Numbered from the stretch's first letter, positions 15,500-25,636 are shown. The stretch: 64,000 nt of DNA from Paratissierella segnis (GCF_014385195.1 NZ_JACRTG010000001.1:23323-87322), one strand, 5' to 3'. Numbers and translations are program-made. Notes: generated from the sequence alone by a model not told the origin.

Positions 15500-17268
15500 A
15501 TGGAAAAATTAGAAAGCTCCTTATTCTGAATATCCCCTATTTCTTGCTTGCCCTCTTCTTTACAAAGGTATCCCAGGCATGGAGGTATTCAGCAGGATTT
15601 GACCTTGGACAAAAGATATTAAATCTTAGGGAGGGTTTTTCAATAGCTTTTAATAGTCCACTCCCAAGCTTTTACCCACAGGATTTGCTCTTTGGTATTT
15701 TGATTGCCGCTATAATCCGTCTTGTTGTTTATATTAAAGGCAAGAACGCCAAGAAATATAGAAAAGGTATAGAGTATGGCTCTGCACGTTGGGGTAATGC
15801 CGGAGATATTCGCCCTTTTACAGACCCCGTATTCCAAAACAACGTAATACTAACGCATACAGAACGGCTTATGATGTCAAACCGTCCAAAGAATCCCAAG
15901 AATTCAAGAAATAAAAATGTGCTTATTGTAGGTGGCTCTGGTTCTGGTAAAACAAGATTTTGGCTGAAACCTAATCTCATGCAATGTCACAGCTCCTATG
16001 TGGTCACTGATCCAAAGGGTAGCATTGTTGTGGAGTGCGGGAAGTTATTACAACGAGAGGGTTATAAAATTAAAATTCTTAATACTATAAACTTTAAAAA
16101 ATCCATGCGCTATAATCCCTTTGCCTACATCAAAAGCGAAAAGGATATCTTGAAATTAGTTACCACCCTGATTGCCAATACCAAAGGAGAAGGAAAGGCA
16201 GGAGATGATTTTTGGGTAAAGGCAGAAACTCTACTCTATACTGCTCTCATTGGATACATCTATTTTGAGGCTCCTGAACATGAGCAAAATTTCTCCACCC
16301 TCATTGAGTTTATTAATGCCTCTGAAGTTCGGGAAGATGATGAGGATTTTAAAAATCCTGTAGATTTAATGTTTGATGCCTTAGAGGAAAAAGACCCAGA
16401 GCATTTTGCTGTAAGGCAGTACAAGAAATATAAGCTGGCGGCAGGCAAAACTGCAAAATCTATTCTTATCTCCTGCGGTGCAAGACTGGCTCCCTTTGAC
16501 ATTAGGGAATTACGGGAGTTGACTGCCTATGACGAAATGGAACTGGATACCTTGGGAGATAGAAAAACTGCCCTATTTATAATCATCAGCGATACAGACG
16601 ATACTTTTAATTTCTTGGTATCTATGGCATATACACAACTTTTCAATCTTCTATGCGACAAGGCAGATGATATTTATGGAGGTAGACTCCCCATTCATGT
16701 AAGATGCCTAATTGATGAAGCTGCAAACATTGGACAAATACCAAAATTGGAGAAATTGATGGCGACCATTCGTTCAAGAGAGATTTCTGCTTGCCTTGTT
16801 TTACAGGCACAAAGTCAACTAAAGGCTCTCTATAAAGACAATGCAGATACCATTATCGGCAACTGCGATAGCATGATTTTCCTTGGAGGAAAGGAGAAAA
16901 CCACCCTCAAGGATTTATCAGAAACCCTTGGTAAAGAAACCATTGATATGTTTAACACTTCTGATACCAGAGGAACACAAAGAAGTTACGGGCTTAATTA
17001 TCAAAAGCTGGGAAAGGAGCTTATGAGTATGGATGAACTTGCTGTAATGGATGGTGGCAAGTGCATTTTACAGCTAAGAGGTGTTCGCCCGTTTCTCTCC
17101 GAAAAGTATGATATTACACAGCACCCCAATTACAAATACTTATCGGATTTTGATAAAAGAAACACCTTTGATATTGAAAAATTTCTGTCCACAAAACTAA
17201 AACCAAAGCCTAATGAGGTATACGATGTTTACGAAGTTGACCTTACAGATGAGACTGAAACCGTATAG
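15496..17268 (+). CDS. virD4: Type IV coupling protein VirD4/TraG
   Basis: Hexameric ATPase that docks the relaxase-DNA complex at the conjugation channel, 590 residues. Two N-terminal membrane helices (about 10-30 and 55-75), Walker A in VGGSGSGKTRFWLKPN (about 145-160), Walker B-like CLIDEAANIGQIPKLE and a TRGTQRSYG segment. Length is normal. A weak hairpin (AACCG/CGGTT plus T-run) covers its stop. Translationally coupled to pcfB. Confidence 0.93.
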   Translation: MNGKIRKLLILNIPYFLLALFFTKVSQAWRYSAGFDLGQKILNLREGFSIAFNSPLPSFYPQDLLFGILIAAIIRLVVYIKGKNAKKYRKGIEYGSARWGNAGDIRPFTDPVFQNNVILTHTERLMMSNRPKNPKNSRNKNVLIVGGSGSGKTRFWLKPNLMQCHSSYVVTDPKGSIVVECGKLLQREGYKIKILNTINFKKSMRYNPFAYIKSEKDILKLVTTLIANTKGEGKAGDDFWVKAETLLYTALIGYIYFEAPEHEQNFSTLIEFINASEVREDDEDFKNPVDLMFDALEEKDPEHFAVRQYKKYKLAAGKTAKSILISCGARLAPFDIRELRELTAYDEMELDTLGDRKTALFIIISDTDDTFNFLVSMAYTQLFNLLCDKADDIYGGRLPIHVRCLIDEAANIGQIPKLEKLMATIRSREISACLVLQAQSQLKALYKDNADTIIGNCDSMIFLGGKEKTTLKDLSETLGKETIDMFNTSDTRGTQRSYGLNYQKLGKELMSMDELAVMDGGKCILQLRGVRPFLSEKYDITQHPNYKYLSDFDKRNTFDIEKFLSTKLKPKPNEVYDVYEVDLTDETETV

Positions 17269-17322
17269 TAGCGGTTATTTTTTTACCTAAAAATAAAATA
17301 AAGAAATTAGGAGGATATGATT

Positions 17323-17538
17323 ATGGCATTTTTTAATTCAGCAGTAGATGTATTACAGACACTTGTTATTGCCCTTGGAGCAGGACTTGGAATTTGGGGG
17401 GTTATTAATTTACTTGAAGGCTATGGAAATGATAATCCAGGTGCAAAATCACAAGGTATGAAACAACTCATGGCTGGCGGTGGCGTAGCACTGATCGGCA
17501 TGACCCTTGTACCTTTGCTTTCCGGATTGTTCGGCTAA
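17323..17538 (+). CDS. Maff2-family small membrane protein
   Basis: Seventy-one residues with two hydrophobic helices (VLQTLVIALGAGLGIWGVI and a glycine-rich C-terminal one ending VPLLSGLFG). It matches Maff2, a pilin-like subunit found at this position in Tn1549-like ICEs. The second of two nearby ATGs is preferred since AGGAGG is 8 bases before it and only 2 bases before the first. Confidence 0.85.
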   Translation: MAFFNSAVDVLQTLVIALGAGLGIWGVINLLEGYGNDNPGAKSQGMKQLMAGGGVALIGMTLVPLLSGLFG

Positions 17539-17541
17539 ATT

Positions 17542-18411
17542 ATGCAAAGCATCATCGACAGCATTACTGAGTGGCTCAAAGAGATGTTAGTCGGTGGTAT
17601 TACGGAAAACTTATCGGGAATGTTTGATAACGTCAACCAAAAGGTTGGCGAAATCGCAGGGGAAGTAGGAATGACACCGTCAGCATGGAATGGCGGTGTC
17701 TTCTCTATGATACAATCCCTTTCCGAAACCGTAATTATACCAATTGCCGGCATCATCTTGACCTTTGTCATGTGCTACGAACTGATACAAATGGTCATTG
17801 AGAAAAATAATCTTCACGATATTGAAACTTTCATGTTCTTTAAATGGATTTTCAAAACCTTTGTAGCTGTAATGATAGTAACCAATACCTTTAACATCAT
17901 TATGGGGATTTTTGATATGTCACAGCATGTGGTATCCAATGCCGCAGGAGTAATTATCTCAGATACCAGTATTGATATTACCGCCTCTATAGCAGATATG
18001 GAAACCCGGCTTATGGAAATGGAGCTTGGCCCACTGCTTGGAATATGGCTGCAAAGTATGTTTATAGGACTCACTATGAATGCCTTAACTATCTGCATTT
18101 TTGTAGTCATCTATGGACGTATGATTGAGATTTATCTTATGACTTCCCTTGGAGCAATCCCTTTTGCCACTATGGTAAACCGTGAATGGGGAGGCATGGG
18201 ACAAAACTACCTGAAATCAATGTTGGCTCTTGGCTTTCAAGCCTTTCTCATTATGGTATGTGTAGGTATTTATGCAGTATTAGTACAATCTATTGCCACG
18301 GACAGCGACATTATGGCTGCGATTTGGACTTGTGTAGGCTATACGGTACTCCTATGCTTTACCCTATTTAAGACAGGTTCATTGTCAAAGAGTATTTTCA
18401 GTGCCCATTAA
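17542..18411 (+). CDS. VirB6/TrbL-like polytopic conjugation protein
   Basis: Channel-forming inner-membrane component, 289 residues. Amphipathic N-terminus, then about six hydrophobic segments (for example IIPIAGIILTFVMCYELI, FKTFVAVMIVTNTFNIIMG, ALTICIFVVIYGRMIEIYL, AFLIMVCVGIYAVLV). Only three bases follow the Maff2 stop, and no clear ribosome site is seen in between, so it is probably coupled. Known as CD0411/VirB6-like in clostridial ICEs. Confidence 0.8.
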   Translation: MQSIIDSITEWLKEMLVGGITENLSGMFDNVNQKVGEIAGEVGMTPSAWNGGVFSMIQSLSETVIIPIAGIILTFVMCYELIQMVIEKNNLHDIETFMFFKWIFKTFVAVMIVTNTFNIIMGIFDMSQHVVSNAAGVIISDTSIDITASIADMETRLMEMELGPLLGIWLQSMFIGLTMNALTICIFVVIYGRMIEIYLMTSLGAIPFATMVNREWGGMGQNYLKSMLALGFQAFLIMVCVGIYAVLVQSIATDSDIMAAIWTCVGYTVLLCFTLFKTGSLSKSIFSAH

Positions 18412-18431
18412 CAAAATGAAAGGAGAATTTT

Positions 18432-18839
18432 ATGGCTTATGTACCTGTACCAAAGGATTTAAGTAATGTAAAAACAAAGGTTGTATTCAATCTTACTAAA
18501 AGGCAGATAATCTGCTTTTCCATGGCTCTTGTGGTTGGATTGCCTTTGTTCTTCCTGCTAAAGGATAGGACAAATACAAGTCTTGCATCTCTGGTAATGA
18601 TTTTCTCTATGTTACCTTTTTTCATGTTCGCTATGTATGAAAAGCATGGGCAACCTCTTGAGGTTATTTTAAAACATTACTTTGCTGTGCGTTTCTTAAA
18701 TCCAAAACAAAGACCCTATAGAACAAATAACTTCTATGCCGTTATCATGCGGCAAGCAAAGCTAGATAAGGAGGTAAAGCACATTGTCACAGGCAAACAA
18801 AGTAACTCGCTCAAAGGCAAAGCTGACAAGAGCAGATAG
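18432..18839 (+). CDS. PrgI-family membrane protein
   Basis: PrgI-type subunit of the Gram-positive conjugation channel, 135 residues. Starts MAYVPVPKDLSNVKTK, then two membrane helices (about 26-45 and 52-70), and ends with a cytoplasmic basic tail after the YRTNNFY segment. GAAAGGAG precedes the ATG. Its 3' end overlaps virB4 by 56 bases, the usual arrangement. Confidence 0.9.
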   Translation: MAYVPVPKDLSNVKTKVVFNLTKRQIICFSMALVVGLPLFFLLKDRTNTSLASLVMIFSMLPFFMFAMYEKHGQPLEVILKHYFAVRFLNPKQRPYRTNNFYAVIMRQAKLDKEVKHIVTGKQSNSLKGKADKSR

Positions 18840-21189
18840 GAAAGAAATTAATGCTGCTATTTTACGGGCAAGGAATACTAATAAAAAGGAAAAGTCAGCA
18901 CAGGACAGTATTCCTTATCTGCGTATGTTTCCCGATGGTATTTGTCAAGTTACGGATCAGCTCTATACAAAGACCATAGGTTTTCAAGACATCAACTATC
19001 AACTGGCTCAAAATGAGGATAAGACAGCTATCTTTGAAAGTTGGTGCGACTTCTTAAACTACTTTGATAGCTCTATTTACTTTCAATTATCCTTTCTCAA
19101 TATGACTGCCAACGCTAAAGATTATGAGAGCAGTATTGCTATCAAGCCACAGGATGACGATTTTGACAGTATCCGTACTGAATATGCAGATATGCTCCAT
19201 AATCAGCTTGCAAAGGGAAATAACGGTTTGACGAAAACCAAGTATCTAACCTTTGGCATTGAGGCTGATAACATTAGAGTTGCAAAACCCAGATTAGAGA
19301 GAATTGAAAATGACCTATGGAATGGACTAAAGCGAATGGGAGTATCGGTAGAATCCCTTGATGGAAAAGAACGGCTAAAACTTTGCCATAATATTATTAG
19401 AATGGATGGCAATGAGCAGTTTAATTTTGACTGGAAATGGCTTGTGCCATCAGGACTATCCACTAAGGATTTTATTGCCCCCTCATCTTTTGAATTTCAT
19501 GGGGGCAGAAGTTTCAAGACAGGTAATAAATATGGTGCAGTTTCCTTTTTGCAGATACTGGCCCCCGAGCTGAATGACAGGGTACTTGCTGATTTTCTTG
19601 ATATGGAAAGCAATCTTTTAATTACCATGCACATTCAGTCCCTCGACCAAGTAAAGGCGATTAAGACCATCAAGCGTAAAATTACCGACCTTGATAAAAT
19701 GAAAATCGAGGAACAAAAAAAGGCAGTCCGCTCAGGCTATGACATGGACATAATCCCCTCTGACCTTGCTACCTACGGTGGAGAGGCTAAAAAGCTCCTT
19801 GCAGATTTACAGAGCAGAAATGAGCGAATGTTCCTTATGACATTTCTTGTAATGAATACCGCCGATAATAAACAAGAGCTTGAAAATATTGCATTTCAGG
19901 CATCTGGAATTGCACAAAAACACAACTGTATGCTAATAAGATTGGACTTTCAGCAAGAGCAGGGCTTTATGTCCTCTTTACCTCTTGGATTAAATCAGAT
20001 TAAGATACAAAGAAGTCTTACTACTTCTGCTACAGCAATCTTTGTCCCTTTTACCACACAGGAGCTATTTCAATCAAGGGGAGAGCCTTTGTATTACGGC
20101 TTAAATGCCCTAAGCAACAATCTCATCATGGTAGACCGAAAAAGGCTGAAAAACCCCAATGGTTTAATTTTGGGAACTCCGGGAAGTGGTAAGTCCTTTT
20201 CTGCAAAGCGTGAAATAACCAATATCTTTCTTATTACCAGTGATGACATTATCATCTGTGACCCCGAAGCAGAGTATTATCCCCTTGTAGACCGATTAGG
20301 AGGGCAGGTAATTAAGATTTCCCCTACATCTGGAGACTATATCAACCCTATGGATATTAACCTTAATTATTCTGATGATGAAAGCCCCTTATCCTTAAAA
20401 TCGGATTTTATATTATCCTTGTGTGAATTAATTGTAGGTGGTAAAGAAGGATTACAGCCTGTGGAAAAAAGTATTATAGACCGTTGTGTCCGACTTATTT
20501 ATGCTGATTACCTTGCTGACCCTGTAGCAGAAAAGATGCCTATATTGGAAGATTTATATAATGCCCTTGCAAATCAGCAGGAAAAAGAGGCACAGCATAT
20601 TAGAGCCGCCCTTGAAATCTATGTAACTGGATCATTAAATGTATTTAATCACCGTACCAATGTGGATATTACTAATCGTCTTGTCTGCTTTGATATAAAG
20701 GAATTAGGTAAGCAATTAAAGAAACTAGGTATGCTCGTGGTACAAGACCAAGTTTGGAATAGAGTAACAGTAAACCGTGCTGAAAAGAGAGCGACCCGTT
20801 ACTATATGGATGAATTCCACCTGCTTTTGAAGGAAGAACAGACAGCTGCCTATTCTGTGGAGATATGGAAAAGGTTTAGAAAATGGGGAGGAATTCCTAC
20901 AGGCATTACCCAAAATGTTAAAGACCTACTATCTTCTCGTGAAGTTGAGAATATCTTTGAAAACTCCGACTTCATCTATATGCTTAATCAAGCATCGGGA
21001 GATAGACAAATTTTAGCAAGACAGCTTAACATCTCCCCACATCAGCTTTCCTATGTAACTCAATCAGGAGAAGGTGAAGGACTATTATTTTATGGGAATG
21101 TGATATTACCATTTACAGATAAATTCCCAAAAGATACGGAACTCTACCGTATTATGACCACTAAGCCAACTGAAACACATGAAAAATGA
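18784..21189 (+). CDS. virB4: VirB4/TraE conjugation ATPase
   Basis: Motor ATPase of the mating channel, 801 residues. Walker A in LGTPGSGKSFSAKREI (about 461-476), DPEAEYYPLV, and Walker B/arginine region YYMDEFHLLLKEE with GGIPTGITQNVKDLL. Begins with TTG, 9 bases behind GGAGG, inside the end of prgI. The N-terminal region (YLRMFPDGICQVTDQLYTK) is typical for ICE VirB4. Complete. Confidence 0.93.
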   Translation: MSQANKVTRSKAKLTRADRKEINAAILRARNTNKKEKSAQDSIPYLRMFPDGICQVTDQLYTKTIGFQDINYQLAQNEDKTAIFESWCDFLNYFDSSIYFQLSFLNMTANAKDYESSIAIKPQDDDFDSIRTEYADMLHNQLAKGNNGLTKTKYLTFGIEADNIRVAKPRLERIENDLWNGLKRMGVSVESLDGKERLKLCHNIIRMDGNEQFNFDWKWLVPSGLSTKDFIAPSSFEFHGGRSFKTGNKYGAVSFLQILAPELNDRVLADFLDMESNLLITMHIQSLDQVKAIKTIKRKITDLDKMKIEEQKKAVRSGYDMDIIPSDLATYGGEAKKLLADLQSRNERMFLMTFLVMNTADNKQELENIAFQASGIAQKHNCMLIRLDFQQEQGFMSSLPLGLNQIKIQRSLTTSATAIFVPFTTQELFQSRGEPLYYGLNALSNNLIMVDRKRLKNPNGLILGTPGSGKSFSAKREITNIFLITSDDIIICDPEAEYYPLVDRLGGQVIKISPTSGDYINPMDINLNYSDDESPLSLKSDFILSLCELIVGGKEGLQPVEKSIIDRCVRLIYADYLADPVAEKMPILEDLYNALANQQEKEAQHIRAALEIYVTGSLNVFNHRTNVDITNRLVCFDIKELGKQLKKLGMLVVQDQVWNRVTVNRAEKRATRYYMDEFHLLLKEEQTAAYSVEIWKRFRKWGGIPTGITQNVKDLLSSREVENIFENSDFIYMLNQASGDRQILARQLNISPHQLSYVTQSGEGEGLLFYGNVILPFTDKFPKDTELYRIMTTKPTETHEK

Positions 21190-21249
21190 TTAATAATATG
21201 CTACTATATACAAAGAGATGATAAAATAATTTCTTTGTGGAGTGAGATA

Positions 21250-22674
21250 ATGAATAAGATAACAGACTTAATGGATTTAAAAAATAATTCTCCATTTATA
21301 AAAATAATGATAGCTGAAACTGAAGTGGAAATTCAAGTATTTTTTAGTATGAATTGTTGTAAAGTTTTTTTTGAATGTCGCGATAATGGAGATAGTTTTC
21401 GTACTGCTTTTGCCAAATCAATTTTCCATATGTATAAACAGGAAAAAAGTAACGAAGATCTTTTTACAGAAAATGACTTTATAGGAATTACAGATACTGA
21501 ATTAATTCTTATTCTTGATACGATTCTTGCACAAGATAATAGAGTTAAATTAGAGTATGAAAAAATAGATTGTCCAAATGTATATGAGAAATTTTATATT
21601 GCTAATAAAGAAGTTTTAAAAAGTGCAACAGCTGGAATCTCTATGTCGCTGAAAAGAATGTCAAGAACATTTGAATTGCAAAATAAACCTTTAATAACTT
21701 CAATTAGCAGTGCAATAAGTAATATTTTAGTTCCAACAGAATCCTTGTCTGGTTTGGCATCTACGGCATCTAAGATGACCCATTATGACTTTACTTCATT
21801 TCAATCTGTATTAAATAGTGTACCAAAACTTCAATTACCAGAACTAACCACTGTTTTATCCAATATTCCTAAACCCATCTTTGATATACAAACTATATTT
21901 TATCCACTTCATAATATGATGGAAAACTTGCACTCTATTAATGATAACTTAGCACATAGATTACATGACTCTATAATGCAGATGTCAGAAGTGACTCAAA
22001 AAATAATATCTTCCATAGACTTTTCATTATTAATTTATCGTAAAGAGTGGAGCGAGCAAAGAGAAACATTGTTAAGATATGGATGGTTTTATTCGGACGA
22101 ATTACCAGAAGAACTTGTCAATAGCATTCATATCAAGAGAGAAGAATTGAGCATTGAAGATGTTGATAAAATCATTGTAGATTATTTTCGCCAGAACAGG
22201 TGCGAAGCTTTAAAAAAAATGGTTAAACGATGGGAAACTTTAGATTACTTTCATTGTCGCGAAAGAATATTCCATGAGGCTTTGGTCAATCACTCTAGGA
22301 AATATTATAACTCTTCAGTAACGCTATTAACTATACATACTGAAGGTATAATAACTGATTTTGTAAGAACAAACCTGAAAAATCCTAGATTTAAAGTGCA
22401 AAAAGCGATTGAGGATATAAAAATAGAGCTAAATGAAAAGGAAGATGTATCGATTTATGAGTTTGAAGTATACAGTGATGTTATTGAACGAATTGAGGAG
22501 GCTTTCAATGAAAACTTTAATCATGCCGACCCAGATACAGCGTCAAATAAGTCACGGCATAAAATAGCCCATGGACATGCCTATGAAATAGAAAATGAAG
22601 TTAATTCTTTAAAACGATTTTTATATCTCAATGAAATACATTGTTTATTTTCAAGACTTAGCAATCTAGAATAA
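21250..22674 (+). CDS. HEPN-like protein, cargo inserted between virB4 and the NlpC/P60 gene
   Basis: Protein of 474 residues not found in the usual backbone. The N-terminal half is not recognised. A middle part is helical with short hydrophobic runs but no convincing membrane span. The C-terminus carries SRHKIAHGHA, an R-x4-H signature (Arg436, His441) like that of HEPN ribonucleases and abortive-infection proteins. It is followed directly by its own terminator, and its AT-rich codon use differs from virB4. Start is the ATG behind GTGGAGTGAG. Probable RNA-targeting defence or toxin protein (inference). Confidence 0.6.
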   Translation: MNKITDLMDLKNNSPFIKIMIAETEVEIQVFFSMNCCKVFFECRDNGDSFRTAFAKSIFHMYKQEKSNEDLFTENDFIGITDTELILILDTILAQDNRVKLEYEKIDCPNVYEKFYIANKEVLKSATAGISMSLKRMSRTFELQNKPLITSISSAISNILVPTESLSGLASTASKMTHYDFTSFQSVLNSVPKLQLPELTTVLSNIPKPIFDIQTIFYPLHNMMENLHSINDNLAHRLHDSIMQMSEVTQKIISSIDFSLLIYRKEWSEQRETLLRYGWFYSDELPEELVNSIHIKREELSIEDVDKIIVDYFRQNRCEALKKMVKRWETLDYFHCRERIFHEALVNHSRKYYNSSVTLLTIHTEGIITDFVRTNLKNPRFKVQKAIEDIKIELNEKEDVSIYEFEVYSDVIERIEEAFNENFNHADPDTASNKSRHKIAHGHAYEIENEVNSLKRFLYLNEIHCLFSRLSNLE

Positions 22675-22681
22675 TTTAAAC

Positions 22682-22709
22682 ATAACCCGTCAATTGGCGG
22701 GTTATTTTA
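22682..22709 (+). terminator. Terminator after the HEPN-like cargo gene
   Basis: ATAACCCG and CGGGTTAT arms around an 8-base loop, then TTTTAT. Ends the cargo unit before the transfer operon resumes. Confidence 0.75.
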
Positions 22710-22743
22710 TATTAAAATTAAATCTAAGAATAGGAGGTGTTTT

Positions 22744-24504
22744 ATGAGCCAAAACAGTAAAAGACCATTCCGTCCTGCTGGAAAGGTATCAAGGCTTACA
22801 TTTACTAATGAAGAACGTGCCGACCCTGAACTTGAAAAACCCTTAAAGAAAGCAGAAAAAGCAGGGGATAAATTAGAAAAGGCACAGGATAAAATACCGA
22901 AGAAAAAATATATCAATAAAGAACGCACTTTTGATGCCCAAACAGGCAAAGCAAAGGTGCGTTTATATTTTGAAGAAACAGATAAACCCAAACCACCATC
23001 TAAGCTGCATCATGCTGTTAAGACAATTCCACAGAGGGAGTTGCTTAATAAAATTCATAAGGAGATCCGTGAGGGTGAACAGGACAATGTAGGCGTGGAG
23101 GCAGCTCATAAGACAGAGCAAGGCATGGAGTTTGGAGCAAGACGAATACACAGTGGCTATCGTAGTCATAAGCTGAAACCCTATCAAACCCTTGCCAAAG
23201 CAGAAAAACAGACAGTTAAAGCAGAGGTAAATTATCTTTATAAAAAGAGTTTACGAGATAATCCCAAAGTTAGCGCCAATCCAATATCCCGTTGGCAGCA
23301 AAAGCAAGCAATTAAAAAACAATACATTGCAAATCGGTATGGAAAAGGTGCTAAGACAGCTCACCAAACAGCTAAGAATACAAAAACAGCAGTAAAAAAG
23401 ACAACAAGTGCCACTGAAAAAATCACACAATTTATTGTCAGAAATAAAAAGGGCATTTTGATTGCCCTTGGAATTGGGGCAGTCCTTATGTTTTTAATAA
23501 GTGCAATATCTTCCTGCTCCATTATGATGGAGGGCGGTTTTCAAAGTATAGTAGGAACTTCTTACACTTCTGAGGACGAGGATATAATAGCCGTAGATGA
23601 TGATTATACCCTACTGGAACGAGCATTACAGGCACGCATTAACAATATAGAAAGCGAGTATTCAGGGTATGACGAGTACCAATATCATTTAGATGAAATC
23701 GGACACAATCCCTTTACCCTTGCCTCTTATCTAACCGCAAAGTTACAGGTATATAAAAGGTCCGAGGTACAGGATGAACTTAGGGTCTTGTTTGATGAAC
23801 AATACTCCCTTACTACCCATGAAGAAATAGAAGTACGTTACCGAACAGAAACACGCACTGATACATGGATGGATGAGGAGGGGAATATCCACAGTGACAC
23901 TTATACGGTAGAAGTTCCCTATGACTATTACATTCTTCATATTACTCTGAAGAATAAAGACATCAGCATTATTGCTGACAGCCATTTAACTGGGGAGCAG
24001 TATGAAATGTTCAGTGTGTATATGGAAACCCAAGGTAATAAGTCTTACTTGTTTGAGGGTAATATTTATGCTCCTAATATGGGTGAATATACAGATTATG
24101 ATATACCACCAGATGCACTGACCGACCCTGCTTTTGCTGCTCTTATTCATGAGGCGGAAAAGTATTTAGGCTATCCCTATGTATGGGGTGGCAGCTCCCC
24201 CTCTACCAGTTTTGACTGTTCTGGCTTTGTATGCTGGGTGTTAAACCAATCAGGAGTATACTCCATAAGCCGAACAACTGCACAAGGTATTTTTAATCAA
24301 TGTGCCATAATACCACCAAGTGAAGCAAGACCCGGAGATATTATCTTCTTTACAGGGACTTATGCAAGCAGTGGTGCAGTATCTCATGTTGGTATTTATG
24401 TTGGAAATGGCATGATGATCCACTGCGGAAACCCCATACAGTATACCTCTGTAAATAGCACCTATTGGACACAACATTTCTATGCCTATGGGCGTTTGGA
24501 TTAG
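22744..24504 (+). CDS. NlpC/P60 cell-wall hydrolase of the conjugation system (CD1108 type)
   Basis: Bitopic protein of 586 residues. Long basic, lysine-rich cytoplasmic part (1-230), one membrane helix (about 238-258, GILIALGIGAVLMFLISA), an extracytoplasmic VirB8-like spacer, and a C-terminal NlpC/P60 peptidase with catalytic Cys in SFDCSGFVCWVL and His in SHVGIYVGNGMMIHCG. It opens peptidoglycan for the mating channel. AGGAGGTG precedes the ATG. Standard ICE gene after virB4. Confidence 0.9.
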   Translation: MSQNSKRPFRPAGKVSRLTFTNEERADPELEKPLKKAEKAGDKLEKAQDKIPKKKYINKERTFDAQTGKAKVRLYFEETDKPKPPSKLHHAVKTIPQRELLNKIHKEIREGEQDNVGVEAAHKTEQGMEFGARRIHSGYRSHKLKPYQTLAKAEKQTVKAEVNYLYKKSLRDNPKVSANPISRWQQKQAIKKQYIANRYGKGAKTAHQTAKNTKTAVKKTTSATEKITQFIVRNKKGILIALGIGAVLMFLISAISSCSIMMEGGFQSIVGTSYTSEDEDIIAVDDDYTLLERALQARINNIESEYSGYDEYQYHLDEIGHNPFTLASYLTAKLQVYKRSEVQDELRVLFDEQYSLTTHEEIEVRYRTETRTDTWMDEEGNIHSDTYTVEVPYDYYILHITLKNKDISIIADSHLTGEQYEMFSVYMETQGNKSYLFEGNIYAPNMGEYTDYDIPPDALTDPAFAALIHEAEKYLGYPYVWGGSSPSTSFDCSGFVCWVLNQSGVYSISRTTAQGIFNQCAIIPPSEARPGDIIFFTGTYASSGAVSHVGIYVGNGMMIHCGNPIQYTSVNSTYWTQHFYAYGRLD

Positions 24505-24514
24505 GAGGGATTCA

Positions 24515-24766
24515 ATGAGTAAGAAGAAAGAAAAAGTAATTTTAGAAATAGCAAAAACAAAGGAAAAAATATCTGTTTTACAGAGTAAGCTCCGAGAATT
24601 GGAGCGAAAGAAAACAGAACTAGAAAATACGGAGATTGTAGAACTTGTTCGCAGTACCAAAATGAATACCACTGAACTATCTGAATTTTTAAAGGCGTAT
24701 CGAGAAAAAAACGATGCGTCTTTTTTTATTCACAAACAGGAGGAAATAAACCATGAAGAAAATTAA
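24515..24766 (+). CDS. DUF4315-family small coiled-coil protein
   Basis: Eighty-three residues, highly charged, with a coiled coil over residues 5-45 (LEIAKTKEKISVLQSKLREL) and the family-like VRSTKMNTTELSEFLKAY. Function unknown; always found between the NlpC/P60 and DUF4366 genes in this ICE group. TAGGAGGGA precedes the ATG. Overlaps the next gene by 14 bases. Confidence 0.85.
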   Translation: MSKKKEKVILEIAKTKEKISVLQSKLRELERKKTELENTEIVELVRSTKMNTTELSEFLKAYREKNDASFFIHKQEEINHEEN

Positions 24767-25469
24767 CATTCGTATCTTTGCTACTTTATTTGCAGTATTT
24801 CTTTGCTTATTAGCATTTCCAATAACAGCTTTTGCAGGTGGTGGTGAAGAAATTCCACTCATTCCTGAAGAAGGTGAAATGCCAAAAACTGACTCTGCTC
24901 CTCTCACTCCCGATGGCAATTTAACCCTTGTAGATGATATTTCAGAGGAAGAAGCCGAGGATAAGCAATTCGTGACCCTTGTTTCCAAGAACGGAAACTA
25001 CTTCTACTTAATAATCGACCGGGCTGGAGACAAAGAAAATGTCTACTTCCTAAATCTTGTAGATGAGGCTGACTTGCTTGCACTTATTGAGGGAGAAACT
25101 CCAGAACAGCCCCAAGTATCACAAGTATGCAATTGTACTGACCTTTGTGAAGATGGCAAGGTAGACCAGAATTGTCCTCTTTGCAGAAATGACCTTACTA
25201 AGTGTACAGGAAAGACCACAACTCATACTCCTGAACCTGAAACTACTGAAGAAAAAGGTAATACTGCAGGAAGTACATTACTTATCTTACTGATTGTAGG
25301 TATAGCAGGTGGTGGATTTTACTATTTCAAGGTTCTAAAAAATAAGGAAAACACCAAGGGCAATACATTACTTGAAGAATATGATTTTGAAGATGATGAG
25401 GACTACGACGATGAATATGAATACGAAAATGAAGATGAGGATGAAGAAGATGAAAGTGAGGATATTTGA
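24753..25469 (+). CDS. DUF4366 (CD1107-type) surface protein
   Basis: Protein of 238 residues with an N-terminal signal peptide (FATLFAVFLCLLAFPITAFA), an extracellular part with LVSKNGNYFYLIIDRAGD, a cysteine-rich stretch (CNCTDLCEDGK ... CPLC), a C-terminal membrane helix (about 176-195) and a very acidic tail of Asp, Glu and Tyr. It matches the CD1107 family of mobile elements, thought to sit with the conjugation apparatus at the surface. ATGA overlap with the next small gene. Confidence 0.87.
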   Translation: MKKINIRIFATLFAVFLCLLAFPITAFAGGGEEIPLIPEEGEMPKTDSAPLTPDGNLTLVDDISEEEAEDKQFVTLVSKNGNYFYLIIDRAGDKENVYFLNLVDEADLLALIEGETPEQPQVSQVCNCTDLCEDGKVDQNCPLCRNDLTKCTGKTTTHTPEPETTEEKGNTAGSTLLILLIVGIAGGGFYYFKVLKNKENTKGNTLLEEYDFEDDEDYDDEYEYENEDEDEEDESEDI

Positions 25470-25636
25470 TGACCTATTTTACAGACAGTGTTTATGAAAA
25501 AATGATGGTACAAAAACCTATATACGGGCGGGAGAAAACATCTCCTGCCCCTGATAATAAAAGACGTAAAAAAAGAGATGGTTCTATAAATAAAAAAGAG
25601 ACTACACCTACACATAAAGAAAGGAAGAAAAAATAA
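25469..25636 (+). CDS. Small basic protein, 55 residues, between DUF4366 and topB
   Basis: Its ATG overlaps the stop of the DUF4366 gene (ATGA) and its TAA overlaps the topB ATG (TAATG), so it is fully embedded in the operon. Sequence begins MTYFTDSVYEKMMVQKP and ends in a Lys/Arg-rich tail. Not recognised by family; the double overlap and clear protein-like composition argue that it is translated. It may couple translation of topB. Confidence 0.6.
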   Translation: MTYFTDSVYEKMMVQKPIYGREKTSPAPDNKRRKKRDGSINKKETTPTHKERKKK

